Assembly (NCBI RefSeq): GCF_002933875.1
Contig: NZ_BFAV01000142.1
Location: 1 to 39,606, forward strand
Source: Desulfocucumis palustris
GTDB lineage: Bacteria; Bacillota; Desulfotomaculia; Desulfotomaculales; Desulfocucumaceae
Direction of reading: 5' to 3'
DNA length: 39,606 nucleotides
Each line of letters opens with the position of its first letter. Within the stretch, counting starts at the first letter, position 1. The notes below the pieces were generated by a model. The model searched no databases and had not been told where the DNA came from. It worked only from the letters and a program-made list of their open reading frames with translations. The position numbers and the translations under genes were made by a program. Below, one piece after another: positions 1 to 6,952 of the stretch.

Positions 1-1
1 A

Positions 2-988
2 GGCTGGCGTACGGTTTCCGGCTTGGCCCCGGATGTGAAATTCGCAGGCTATACCTCAAACCAGACGGTGCAAATACAGTTCAGGGACGGTTCCGGTTCG
101 GGCAACATCAGCACGGGTTTTATTGCGGATACGCGCTCAATACCGTCTATCACGGGAACATCGCTGACCTCAATGATCTCCGGGGGTCTCACGGGCGGCC
201 GGTTCCTGCATACGGAGCCGGGCTTTAGCTGGTTAATCTGGGTGGATACCCACTATGATTCGGGGAACAGGCAGTATGCCTATCAAATACCCTTTACCAC
301 CCGTACAGGCACGTCAGTAATGGATACAGGCATGGTGATCAGTTCCGGACAATTGTATTTCTATCCAAAGGCCGCCACCCCGGTAAGCCCGTCGGTATGG
401 TGGAACTCCCGGGCCTGGCAGTACGGCTGGAGAATCAAGGTATGGGATGCGTGGGGACTGGAGAGCCCCTGGGTCAACGGCCAGGACTTTGAGATTATAG
501 CCCTGGAGAGACTGAGGGTGTCTAAGATAGGGAATCCGCCCAACGGACAGCCCGTGCCGGTTTTAAACAACCCTGCAACACATGTCATGATTGATTACGG
601 CACCAACCCATTGCCGAAAATTAAAGCCAACGGCATGGTTGTTATACTGGTGGACTCCATCGGCCCGGTTAATACCCTGCCCCTGGGCGCGAATTTTTAT
701 TACCACAGCAGTTCAACAGGGGAAAAGACCACGGCAACGGTCCATAACCTGACAACCCTGTTTCCCTGGGGCTCGGCGACAAACAGGATATCCTGCGAGA
801 TATGGTCAAGGCCGGAAGTGCTCATCGCCGGAGACGCGACGGTAATCAGGACTCTTTTGGAGGGGATTACAGATGTTGGCAATGGCGCGCACTTAAGGGT
901 TGAGCAACCATATGATATTGATATTGCGGAGGTCGCGGGCACCTCCTATACGGATTGGAACGTAGTCCTGAAAGGAAGAAAAAATTAG
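2..988 (+). CDS. Exported/surface-type protein with Fn3-like segment, 5' partial
   Basis: The reading frame is open to the left edge of the window, so this is the C-terminal part of a longer protein; a TTG at 23 is only an internal codon. The visible ~328 residues are rich in aromatic, Gly, Ser and Thr residues, with no membrane segment. Around residues 120-165 the pattern W..Y.WRIKVWDAWGLESPW resembles the end of a fibronectin type III-like module, as found in phage, pilus and conjugation-associated surface proteins. The second half also looks beta-rich. The gene lies 75 bp upstream of a coupling ATPase gene on the same strand, so a role at the cell surface of a conjugative element is plausible. 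I do not recognise the specific family. A short inverted repeat (1003-1008/1026-1031) follows the stop. Confidence 0.6.
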   Translation, partial: GWRTVSGLAPDVKFAGYTSNQTVQIQFRDGSGSGNISTGFIADTRSIPSITGTSLTSMISGGLTGGRFLHTEPGFSWLIWVDTHYDSGNRQYAYQIPFTTRTGTSVMDTGMVISSGQLYFYPKAATPVSPSVWWNSRAWQYGWRIKVWDAWGLESPWVNGQDFEIIALERLRVSKIGNPPNGQPVPVLNNPATHVMIDYGTNPLPKIKANGMVVILVDSIGPVNTLPLGANFYYHSSSTGEKTTATVHNLTTLFPWGSATNRISCEIWSRPEVLIAGDATVIRTLLEGITDVGNGAHLRVEQPYDIDIAEVAGTSYTDWNVVLKGRKN

Positions 989-1063
989 AGTCCTTTTATA
1001 TCACCGGCTTAGATGTTATAGCGTTGCCGGTGTATTAATTTTAAAGATAGGGGTGGTGCCTGT

Positions 1064-3055
1064 GTGAGTCGCTTTAATTTCATGGGGGTGGTTTTGTCGG
1101 CGATAGGGATCCTGGGTTTTGCCTGCAGCCTGGCTGCCCTGCCCAATCCACCCACGGTACCCGCCCTGATAAGCGCGGTTTTAATCGCCGCCGGCCTGGC
1201 GGGCGGCCTGGCCGGAGCCGGCCTGCCATATATTGTTTCGGTATTTGCAATGTCCGCCTGGGCCATTGTCCAGTACACATCCGGGCCGCTTTACAGGTAT
1301 CTGCGAAACATGCCGGACAAGCTGATACCGGAGCCGGTTAAATATCTAAAAATAATGCTGTTTATGGAAATCATCCTGGTGATGGTTTTTTTATTGCTGG
1401 GTTTTAGGGCGATTAAAAACAGCAGGGATATGAAAGCCCTGGGAAGCGGGGAAAGTCCCGTCCCTTCTTTTCTGTTCCGGCTTAAAGAGGCAAAAAAGGG
1501 TGAAAAGCCGGACTGCCTCGACACGGTTTTATGCTATGACAGGAAAACTAAAAAGCCAGTAACCCTGCAGGCCAAAAGCCGGTTCCTGAATACGGCGATA
1601 TTCGGCACCACCGGGACAGGCAAAACCAGGAGCATGTTTGTCCCCTTGATAGAGCAGGACATTAGCCGGATAGCCCGGGGTAACATAATGGCTCTGACGG
1701 TGATTGAGCCCACAAAGGATCTTACCGATGAAGCCGCCCTTATCTGTGATAAGGCGGGTGTTCCCTATGTCTATGTGGACCCGACCAACGAAAATACAAA
1801 AAAATTCAATGTATTGCAGGGTGATAAGATAATAGCCGCCGAGGCCACCAGAAGTGTTCTTGCCGCCTTGTTCGGGAAACAGGAATCTTTCTTCGGACAG
1901 GTACAGCAGACCGCCGCCAGAAACACGGTTCTTTTATTAAAGGAGCTGCGGGGGGACAACCTGGATATTATGGATGTGCTCCGCACCCTCAGGGACGCAG
2001 GGAAACTGCAGGCAACCGTTAACCAATTGAAAAGCAGGCAAGGTGAAGCGGATCTGGTTCAGTATTTTGAGTTTGAACTTCTGGGCTCCATGAAGGATAA
2101 ATACCACCAGTTCGCCGCCGGCCTGCGCCAGCAGTTGGAGGATATAGGGGGCAACCGGCTGCTGAAAAGGGTGCTTTCCGGCAACAGCGATATTAACCTG
2201 GACACCCATTTAAGAAACGGCGGGGTATTGATAGTCAATACCGCCATGGGCGAATTAATGAAAAAGCTCAGTGAGGTGTGGGGCCAGTACATATTGATGC
2301 ACCTGATAGCCGCAATATACCGGAAGCCCAGGGAGACCTGGCAGGTTTCCCACGCCCTGTACATTGACGAACTGCCCAAATACTTAAACCCCGATATCGG
2401 TTTTGAGGACCTGCTGGCAATTGGACGTAAATACGGAAACATGACCACCGCGGGCATACAATCCACTTCTCAGCTGACACTGAGGCTGGGAAAGATTGAA
2501 CACACAAAGACATACCTGACCCTATTTAGAAACAAGGTAGTGTTCGGGGGCATGGATGCAACCGATGCAAAACTTTTTTCAGATGAATTCGGGGAAAAGG
2601 AAGTAGAAATGAAACAGTCAACCTATGAAAACAAAATAATTGTTCCGTCACCCTGGGCTAAAAGTTACCGGACAACCAGGACCCTTGAAAAAAGGTATAC
2701 CTATACGGAGCTTATGGAACTGGAGGGATACCAATTTATTTACCGTATCGTTAAAAACGCCCGTCTGCAGCCGCCCGGGGAGGGAACGGGCAAGCTTGTG
2801 GATGTGGAAAAATTAAAGCCGCCCTCCTTCGTCCTGCCGCCCCAAAAACAGCAGGCGGAAAAGGGAACAATCAGATTTATGCCGCCCGGGGAGCGGGACT
2901 CAAATTTTTTAGAACGGGAAGGTTCCGGCAATACGCCGGCGCCATCGCCAAAGCAAAGCAGCGGCAATGCCGGCGGGCCGGCTTCAAAGACAAATGGCGG
3001 CAACGCCATTCAAAACCGGCCACCTGAAACAAAAAAAGACGGATTCTGGAAGTAG
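1064..3055 (+). CDS. VirD4/TraG-type conjugative coupling ATPase
   Basis: The 663-residue protein starts at GTG, 6 bases after a GGGGTGGT ribosome site. Hydrophobic segments at about residues 5-25, 33-70 and 98-118 anchor it in the membrane. The cytoplasmic ATPase domain carries Walker A GTTGTGKT at 181-188, Walker B LYIDE at about 432-436, and a downstream QSTSQL segment typical of the TraG/TraD/VirD4 family. The C-terminus is a Pro/Gly/Asn-rich tail. Coupling proteins bring relaxase-bound DNA to a type IV secretion channel, which makes this the clearest sign that the left part of the window is a conjugative or integrative element. No relaxase or VirB4 is visible here; they would lie outside. 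All motifs are intact. Confidence is high for the family and moderate for the exact partner system. Confidence 0.88.
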   Translation: MSRFNFMGVVLSAIGILGFACSLAALPNPPTVPALISAVLIAAGLAGGLAGAGLPYIVSVFAMSAWAIVQYTSGPLYRYLRNMPDKLIPEPVKYLKIMLFMEIILVMVFLLLGFRAIKNSRDMKALGSGESPVPSFLFRLKEAKKGEKPDCLDTVLCYDRKTKKPVTLQAKSRFLNTAIFGTTGTGKTRSMFVPLIEQDISRIARGNIMALTVIEPTKDLTDEAALICDKAGVPYVYVDPTNENTKKFNVLQGDKIIAAEATRSVLAALFGKQESFFGQVQQTAARNTVLLLKELRGDNLDIMDVLRTLRDAGKLQATVNQLKSRQGEADLVQYFEFELLGSMKDKYHQFAAGLRQQLEDIGGNRLLKRVLSGNSDINLDTHLRNGGVLIVNTAMGELMKKLSEVWGQYILMHLIAAIYRKPRETWQVSHALYIDELPKYLNPDIGFEDLLAIGRKYGNMTTAGIQSTSQLTLRLGKIEHTKTYLTLFRNKVVFGGMDATDAKLFSDEFGEKEVEMKQSTYENKIIVPSPWAKSYRTTRTLEKRYTYTELMELEGYQFIYRIVKNARLQPPGEGTGKLVDVEKLKPPSFVLPPQKQQAEKGTIRFMPPGERDSNFLEREGSGNTPAPSPKQSSGNAGGPASKTNGGNAIQNRPPETKKDGFWK

Positions 3056-3073
3056 CAAGGTCCAGGGCAGCCA

Positions 3074-3099
3074 AGCAGCCGTTTACAGGGCTGTTTTTT
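3074..3099 (+). terminator. Terminator/attenuator between coupling ATPase and S1 gene
   Basis: A short hairpin (CAGCC 3076-3080 with GGCTG 3089-3093) is followed by six T residues. It sits 20 bp after the coupling protein stop and could reduce read-through into the next gene. The stem is only 5 bp. Confidence 0.55.
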
Positions 3100-3126
3100 A
3101 ATTAAAAAAACGGGAGGTAATAAAAA

Positions 3127-3981
3127 ATGGCATTGAAAGTGGTAAACATTACTCAGGCTGAAGGCTTTACCGGTGAAAAAAAATCCTTCGTGAAGGACCC
3201 CTGGCCGGATATCCAGGCATCCAGGCAAAACCGGAACACGCTGCTCCAGGGTATCGTTATGGCTATTGAAGAGCACACCATAAGAGTAGAGGAAAAAGAA
3301 AAGAAGATGCCCTGCGCAGTGGTAATGAAGGAGTACGTCAAGGGAATAATCCCCCTGGCCTTTTCCGGCTGCGCCGGCAAGGAGCAACTGAGAAAGCTGA
3401 TGGGCCAGATCATAGCCTTTAAAGTTATCGGCATTGAAAAGGAGAGCAATCTTTTTATCGGCAGCCGCCAGTACGCCCTGGAGAGAATGTCCAAGGCAAC
3501 CTGGGAAAGCGTCAAAGAAAACGACACCCGCACAGCGGTTGTAAGGGAAGTTAATCTTAGGGGGGTCAAGGTCGATATAGGAGGAATACTTGCGGATTTG
3601 CCGGCAAGGTACATGTCCTGGGGCTGGGTTAACGATGTGCGGGAACTGGTGGAAGTCGGCGACAGCTTCGACGTGAAGATAATAGTCATTGACAGGGAAA
3701 AGCAAAGGGTCGAGGTATCGTTAAGGGATCTCTTGCCCTGCCCGTGGCCCGACGCCACCAAGAGATACTCAAAGGATATGGAAGTCCTGGGGGTGGTTAC
3801 AGGTCTGCCGGACTACGGAATATTTGTCAATCTCGAGCCCGGCGTTGATCTTCTGGCCAAACAGCGCAGGGAGGAAATACGCCCGGGTATTGGTGAGAAA
3901 GTTACGGTTGTAATAACAAAAATAGACCCTCAAAAGCGGCATATAGAGGGATTTATAAAAAAGAGGTTTAAATTCCGTTAA
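3127..3981 (+). CDS. Triple S1-domain RNA-binding protein
   Basis: A 284-residue soluble protein starting at ATG with a strong GGGAGGTAA ribosome site. It contains three S1-like (OB-fold) stretches. A divergent first one covers about residues 35-100. The second, about 118-200, has the pattern TAVVREVNLRGVKVDIGG and ends in VEVSLRDLLP. The third, about 215-280, has VLGVVTGLPDYGIFVNLEPG. This is like a shortened ribosomal protein S1 or an RpsA-like accessory protein, but it is much smaller than genuine S1 (four to six domains). Being placed directly after a coupling ATPase, with a candidate RNA locus downstream, it is probably element-encoded. Such proteins bind single-stranded RNA; binding to the structured RNAs nearby is possible but purely an inference. 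Confidence 0.75.
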   Translation: MALKVVNITQAEGFTGEKKSFVKDPWPDIQASRQNRNTLLQGIVMAIEEHTIRVEEKEKKMPCAVVMKEYVKGIIPLAFSGCAGKEQLRKLMGQIIAFKVIGIEKESNLFIGSRQYALERMSKATWESVKENDTRTAVVREVNLRGVKVDIGGILADLPARYMSWGWVNDVRELVEVGDSFDVKIIVIDREKQRVEVSLRDLLPCPWPDATKRYSKDMEVLGVVTGLPDYGIFVNLEPGVDLLAKQRREEIRPGIGEKVTVVITKIDPQKRHIEGFIKKRFKFR

Positions 3982-4047
3982 TTTTTTGCCAAAAAACTGT
4001 AATCTCAAGCCGCTGTCAAGTTTGCGGGCGTGTTAATTTTCTGATCA

Positions 4048-4064
4048 AGGGAGGGTTTAAAATA
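4048..4064 (+). promoter_or_regulatory. Ribosome site with ATA start codon
   Basis: AAGGGAGGG (4047-4055) is followed after six bases (TTTAAA) by ATA at 4062. The frame from this ATA is continuous with the downstream gene, and no ATG, GTG or TTG exists in that frame between the ribosome site and 4200. Confidence 0.6.
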
Positions 4065-4817
4065 GGTTTACCTTACGAAAAAAAGAGTGCTGCTTTTTTA
4101 TCGCCTTTTTCATTTAAGCAGAACTATGAAGTTGCCTGGAATAAAGTCGATCCCAGATGGCAGGGAGCTAATACCATTAGCTCCCTGCCGGACAGGCTGA
4201 TGGCTCTTTTAAAAGTCACCGACCAGTTAAGGATAGTCACAGCCAAGCAGCTCAGCGCCAGATTCTGGTCGAATAACATGGAAAACGGCGACAAATCGTT
4301 AAAGAAGCTGGGAAAGAAAGGTTATTTACTGAGGCATGTGCTTAAAAACAAAAACAAAACAATGGTAATATATACCCTTGGCCCTGCGGGCTGTAAATTG
4401 TTGAACAAGCCTTACCAGCCCAACTGGTGGGCGCGGGTTGAGTTGAAGGAGATATTAAAAATACTGGTTTTTAACCAGTTGTATCTGCGAATACACCATT
4501 CCATGGACAGTAAGGCGCTGCAGGCCCCTTATCCCTTAACTTCAGTGATAATAATCAACAACAGGGAATTTCCGGTGCTGGTTGTAAGGGGCGACATTGG
4601 GGAAATAGCAAGGGAGGTGCGCTGGGCGGATTTAAACAGGGCAATGGTAATATGCGAGGAGCATGAGCAAATAGAGAAAATAGCACTTAATATTAACATT
4701 CCCGCAAGGTTTACCACGGACTATGAGCTTTGTTTCAAGTCCTTAAACGAAGCCTTCTACAGTTATAACAGGGAGGCCGACACTGTTGAAAAAGAAACTG
4801 TTGATATATTCGGTTAG
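4062..4817 (+). CDS. Winged-helix protein, replication-relaxation type (ATA start)
   Basis: I place the start at ATA 4062. The first ATG (4200) has no ribosome site, while the 46 codons before it read as good protein (IGLPYEKKSAAFLSPFSF...) and follow an ideal GGGAGG site. The result is 251 residues. Residues ~46-120 look like a winged helix (LRIVTAKQLSARFW, then LKKLGKKGYLLRHV, then a beta wing ending IYTLGPAGCKLL). This is the layout of replication-relaxation family proteins, common on plasmids and integrative elements. The C-terminal part has a hydrophobic strand (SVIIINNREFPVLVV) and may be a degenerate nuclease-like domain. It is probably a DNA-binding replication or mobilisation regulator. 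The function is inferred from weak similarity. Confidence 0.62.
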   Translation: MGLPYEKKSAAFLSPFSFKQNYEVAWNKVDPRWQGANTISSLPDRLMALLKVTDQLRIVTAKQLSARFWSNNMENGDKSLKKLGKKGYLLRHVLKNKNKTMVIYTLGPAGCKLLNKPYQPNWWARVELKEILKILVFNQLYLRIHHSMDSKALQAPYPLTSVIIINNREFPVLVVRGDIGEIAREVRWADLNRAMVICEEHEQIEKIALNINIPARFTTDYELCFKSLNEAFYSYNREADTVEKETVDIFG

Positions 4818-4869
4818 TTCCAACCCACCCGGGCAATTGGAAATATTTTTAAATATCAACCAAAAAATA

Positions 4870-4899
4870 TTTACAAAATGTTGCGGAAGCCATTATAAT
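4870..4899 (+). promoter_or_regulatory. Sigma-A promoter for omega-like RNA A
   Basis: TTTACA (4870-4875) and a perfect TATAAT (4894-4899) are 18 bp apart, predicting a start near 4906. No coding frame with a ribosome site follows; the transcript is the structured RNA ending at the 5159-5197 terminator. Confidence 0.7.
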
Positions 4900-4905
4900 G
4901 TTTAC

Positions 4906-5197
4906 ATATTTTAGTTCCATAAACATAGTGTCAAGCCCCCGCCTGCCATAAAGCAGGAAAGAGAAGGGCACGGGCGCAAGAGTTCTACCCTGTGCACTCT
5001 GACCGCTGCACAGAGGTGTGTAAACCGTAAGGCCCCCGGTGATTATGCAGTCAGTTGGCACACCGAGAAGGGTGAGGGCGGGATACGCGCATGCCAAAAA
5101 GGTGTGGCGGCGTATAAACGGCAAGCCTGTATTGGCGAACCGCATAACTTAAACCAAAAGCCTTAGTATGTCCCGGTGGATAATACTAGGGCTTTTT
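4906..5197 (+). ncRNA. HEARO/omega-RNA-like structured RNA, copy A
   Basis: This ~290 nt transcript unit has its own promoter and terminator and no ORF with a ribosome site. The conserved core (about 4957-5082) shares with copy B the blocks AGAAGGGCA, AGTTCT, GACCG, GTGTAAACCG, AGGGC/AAGGC CCCC and GAAGGGTGA.GGCGG. Stems are CTGTGCA (4990-4996) with TGCACAG (5007-5013) and CGGTG (5037-5041) with CACCG (5061-5065), plus a hairpin near 5082-5116. The same positions in copy B pair with different bases, which supports the fold. The block order (GACCG loop, CGTAAGGCC, a CCCCGG stem with TGCA) resembles the guide RNA of IscB (HEARO, omega RNA) as I remember it. About 28 variable bases (4906-4933) precede the first shared block AGCCCC, where an omega RNA guide would lie. 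There is no IscB ORF beside it. Confidence 0.66.
5159..5197 (+). terminator. Terminator of RNA A
   Basis: AGCC-T-TAGTAT (5159-5169) pairs with ATACTA-G-GGCT (5183-5193), an 11 bp stem with one T-G pair, followed by TTTTT. It is a typical intrinsic terminator. Confidence 0.85.
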
Positions 5198-5255
5198 ATT
5201 TTGGATAACCAGAAAATTAACTTAATAACAAAAAATGTACTGTTTCAACCCCAAA

Positions 5256-5285
5256 GGTCACCCGGTATTCCAATATCGGGTGGCC
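5256..5285 (+). promoter_or_regulatory. Hairpin in leader of the 5324 gene
   Basis: GGTCACCCGGTATT (from 5256) pairs with AATATCGGGTGGCC (to 5285) with few mismatches and a tiny loop. It lies 26 bp before the ribosome site of the ATA-start gene and is followed by TTTTTAGTTTTT. It could be a terminator or a translational control element. Confidence 0.5.
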
Positions 5286-5323
5286 CATAATTTTTAGTTT
5301 TTCCAGCGGAAGGAGGGTTTGAT

Positions 5324-5719
5324 ATATTTAAAAATCCTTTCAATAGGAGAAATGATATAGAGAGGATTTGGTTTCATCCCGGAACTTATGAATTCCCCAT
5401 GCCATTTTTGCTGCCGGCCTACAGTATAGGCTTGTGTAAAATAAAAATCGAGTTAAAAAACCCCTACGAAACCGTTATAACTGTTATCCAGGATAATATC
5501 GGCAAAGGCAGCATAACCAACAACTTTGAATTTATTGCCACCAATGTGGCAAAACTTTTCTTTGAAGAGCTGGGGATCTTGCCCGGATATGTAAAATGGG
5601 TGGAATTATATCCCGCCGGCATAGCGGGCAAGGAAGAATTAAAAGGTACCGTAACAATGTTGTGGGAAGCCGGCAAACAGCGCTACAGCAATCCACAGTG
5701 GGAGAGGCGGCCGGATTAA
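5324..5719 (+). CDS. Small unknown protein with apparent ATA start
   Basis: ATA 5324 lies six bases after AGGAGGG (5311-5317). From it the frame runs into the downstream ORF, giving 131 residues; the added N-terminus (IFKNPFNRRNDIERIWFHPG) reads like protein. The first ATG in frame (5399) has no ribosome site, and no ATG, GTG or TTG lies between. The protein is soluble with alternating hydrophobic strands (IGLCKIKIELKNPYETVITV) and a helix (FEFIATNVAKLFFEELG). I do not recognise the family. It lies between the two omega-like RNAs and belongs to the mobile region. The ribosome site plus start context (GAGGGTTT, four bases, ATA) closely matches that of the gene at 4062, so the two may share a special translation control. 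Confidence 0.55.
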   Translation: MFKNPFNRRNDIERIWFHPGTYEFPMPFLLPAYSIGLCKIKIELKNPYETVITVIQDNIGKGSITNNFEFIATNVAKLFFEELGILPGYVKWVELYPAGIAGKEELKGTVTMLWEAGKQRYSNPQWERRPD

Positions 5720-5796
5720 TTAAACCCCTGCCTGGCGGAAGTGGCAGCCGTTTCATGAAATTAGTTATAAAAACCTGTTATTTTTTAAATAAATTA

Positions 5797-5825
5797 TTGT
5801 TAATGATGAAAATTTATGCTATATT
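5797..5825 (+). promoter_or_regulatory. Sigma-A promoter for omega-like RNA B
   Basis: TTGTTA (5797-5802), 17 bp spacer, TATATT (5820-5825), with AT-rich upstream DNA. The predicted start is near 5832, about 21 nt before the first block shared with copy A. Confidence 0.68.
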
Positions 5826-5831
5826 ATGAAT

Positions 5832-6117
5832 AATATAACTTTAATGGCACCTAGCCCCATTGATACCAGGACCGTGGAAGAGAAGGGCAAGGGTGCGGTA
5901 GTTCTGCTTCAGGCGCCTGTAGACCGCTTGAAGCGTGTAAACCGCAGGGCCCCCGTGGAGGATGCTTGCAGGAGCGCCACTGGAAGGGTGAAGGCGGAGT
6001 ATTGGCATACCCTAAGAATGCAGTAATGCAGCGCGTAAAAAAAGCCGGCGTTAATCCAGCCGTCAATAAACCCAAAAAATTGCCCCGCATGTCATCAGGA
6101 CGTAACCGGGGCTTTTT
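5832..6117 (+). ncRNA. HEARO/omega-RNA-like structured RNA, copy B
   Basis: Related to copy A, with conserved blocks in the same order: AGCCCC (5853), AGAAGGGCAAGGGTGC, AGTTCT, GACCG (5922), GTGTAAACCGCAGGGCCCCC, and GAAGGGTGAAGGCGG (about 5983-5997). Stems are GCTTCA (5906-5911) with TGAAGC (5929-5934) and GTGG (5955-5958) with CCAC (5977-5980). They occupy the positions of the copy A stems but use different bases, i.e. compensatory change. The region before AGCCCC (5832-5852, ~21 nt) is unrelated to that of copy A, as expected of a guide. A 66-codon frame crosses the RNA but has no ribosome site and follows the promoter too closely. No IscB or TnpB gene is near. Confidence 0.66.
6082..6117 (+). 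terminator. Terminator of RNA B
   Basis: GCCCCG (6082-6087) pairs with CGGGGC (6107-6112), with further inner GTC/GAC pairing, followed by TTTTT. Confidence 0.8.
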
Positions 6118-6121
6118 ATAT

Positions 6122-6190
6122 TATAATCAAAAGGAGGCTGATACATCATGGCAGGACTGTCCCTGTGGTATAATCAAGAAGGGGTGACTG
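6122..6190 (+). promoter_or_regulatory. Duplicated -10/ribosome-site module before antitoxin
   Basis: The pattern TATAATCAA, then AAGGxGG, then TGA occurs twice (from 6122 and from 6169), each followed by an in-frame ATG (6148 and 6193). The TATAAT boxes may be -10 elements of the toxin-antitoxin promoter; no good -35 box is evident. Confidence 0.4.
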
Positions 6191-6192
6191 CA

Positions 6193-6369
6193 ATGACCAA
6201 AGAGGTGGAGGATATTTTAAAACAGGTGGAAGCGCTGACCCTGGAGCAGCAGGTGGAATTATTACGGATACTGGAGAAGAAGTTGTCCATACCTCTCCAG
6301 AACCCTCGTCAAATTTTTGACGACTGGGACGACGAGGAGGTGGACAAGGCCTATGCTGAAACAAGGTGA
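6193..6369 (+). CDS. Type II antitoxin, MazE-partner type
   Basis: A 58-residue acidic helical protein (MTKEVEDILKQVEALTLEQQ...). The N-terminal helix ending in EQQVELLRILEKKL is typical of small antitoxins paired with MazF/PemK toxins. I choose ATG 6193 (GAAGGGG upstream) rather than the in-frame ATG 6148, because the extra 15 residues do not look like the family, though 6148 also has a strong AAGGAGG at 11 bp. The acidic C-terminal stretch (FDDWDDEEVDKAYAE) is where such antitoxins bind and block the toxin. The gene overlaps the toxin start by 17 bp, the usual coupling of such pairs. The complex probably represses its own promoter. The pair would stabilise the mobile region. Confidence 0.75.
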   Translation: MTKEVEDILKQVEALTLEQQVELLRILEKKLSIPLQNPRQIFDDWDDEEVDKAYAETR

Positions 6370-6691
6370 AATTGCAACCGCCCTGTTCAACTTCCCTGAC
6401 CAAACCGGAGCAAAACGGCGGCCGGTGCTGGTGGTAAGCAGCGAGGACCAGAATATCACTACCAGGAACGCTGTGGTAGCCGCCATATCAAGCCGGCCGG
6501 CCAAAAACCGGTACGATTACAAGGTGGAAGGCTGGAAGACGTCAGGATTAAGGGCCCCGTCCATGGTAAGGGCGGGGCAGCTCCTGACCATATCCGGCGC
6601 GCTGCTTAAAAAAATAGGCTCCTTGCCGGAGGAAGAATACTTTGAGGTAAAACGGCTTCTGGCAGAACTGCTGAGCCTCAATCCCAACTAA
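6353..6691 (+). CDS. MazF/PemK-family mRNA interferase toxin
   Basis: A 112-residue protein from ATG 6353, overlapping the antitoxin stop. Family marks are KQGEIATALFNFPDQTGAKRRPVLVVSS at the N-terminus (the loop before the conserved RP and the VLVVS strand), then NAVVAAISSRP and the strand VRAGQLLTIS. MazF toxins are ribosome-independent endoribonucleases that cut mRNA at short sequences. The protein is full length for the family. An upstream frame start at 6317 adds 12 unlikely residues inside the antitoxin gene and was not used. It forms a two-gene operon with the antitoxin and ends at a terminator directly on its stop codon. Confidence 0.85.
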   Translation: MLKQGEIATALFNFPDQTGAKRRPVLVVSSEDQNITTRNAVVAAISSRPAKNRYDYKVEGWKTSGLRAPSMVRAGQLLTISGALLKKIGSLPEEEYFEVKRLLAELLSLNPN

Positions 6692-6728
6692 AACCCTTAC
6701 CGTGATTATCAAGCGGCAAGGGTTTTTT
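6691..6728 (+). terminator. Terminator of toxin-antitoxin operon
   Basis: AAACCCTT (6691-6698) pairs with AAGGGTTT (6717-6724), with further C-G pairs inside, followed by a T run. It starts on the last base of the toxin stop. Confidence 0.8.
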
Positions 6729-6753
6729 TGTTTCTTGAAGGCTTTTTCCCTGT

Positions 6754-6852
6754 CCACTGCCTGTGCGGGTGATAATAATCTCCCGCACAGGGCGGGAGAC
6801 GGGAAAGGAGAGAAAAGGAAACGGTTAAAACTGATTGCCGTGCCGGCAGTGG
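6754..6852 (+). promoter_or_regulatory. Possible structured leader RNA upstream of the fusion gene
   Basis: CTGTGCGGG (6761-6769) pairs perfectly with CCCGCACAG (6782-6790), and CCACTGCC (6754-6761) is the exact complement of GGCAGTGG (6845-6852). Together they suggest a folded 5' leader. No known riboswitch motif was recognised. The 260 bp gap otherwise holds no gene. Confidence 0.4.
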
Positions 6853-6952
6853 CTGTATATTTCCGGGAAAGGGAAATTCAAAGAAAACCGGCCTGTTGCC
6901 AAAAGCCGCAGGTTATAGCATTAAACCAAAATAATAAGGGAGGTAAATTAAA

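Noticed and set aside
4849..5145. 98-codon minus-strand frame
   Set aside because: It is antisense to RNA A and its promoter, without a ribosome site; explained by the RNA structure.
5826..6026. 66-codon plus-strand frame
   Set aside because: It lies across the structured RNA B, starts only a few bases after the -10 box, and has no ribosome site; conserved blocks are at RNA, not codon, level.
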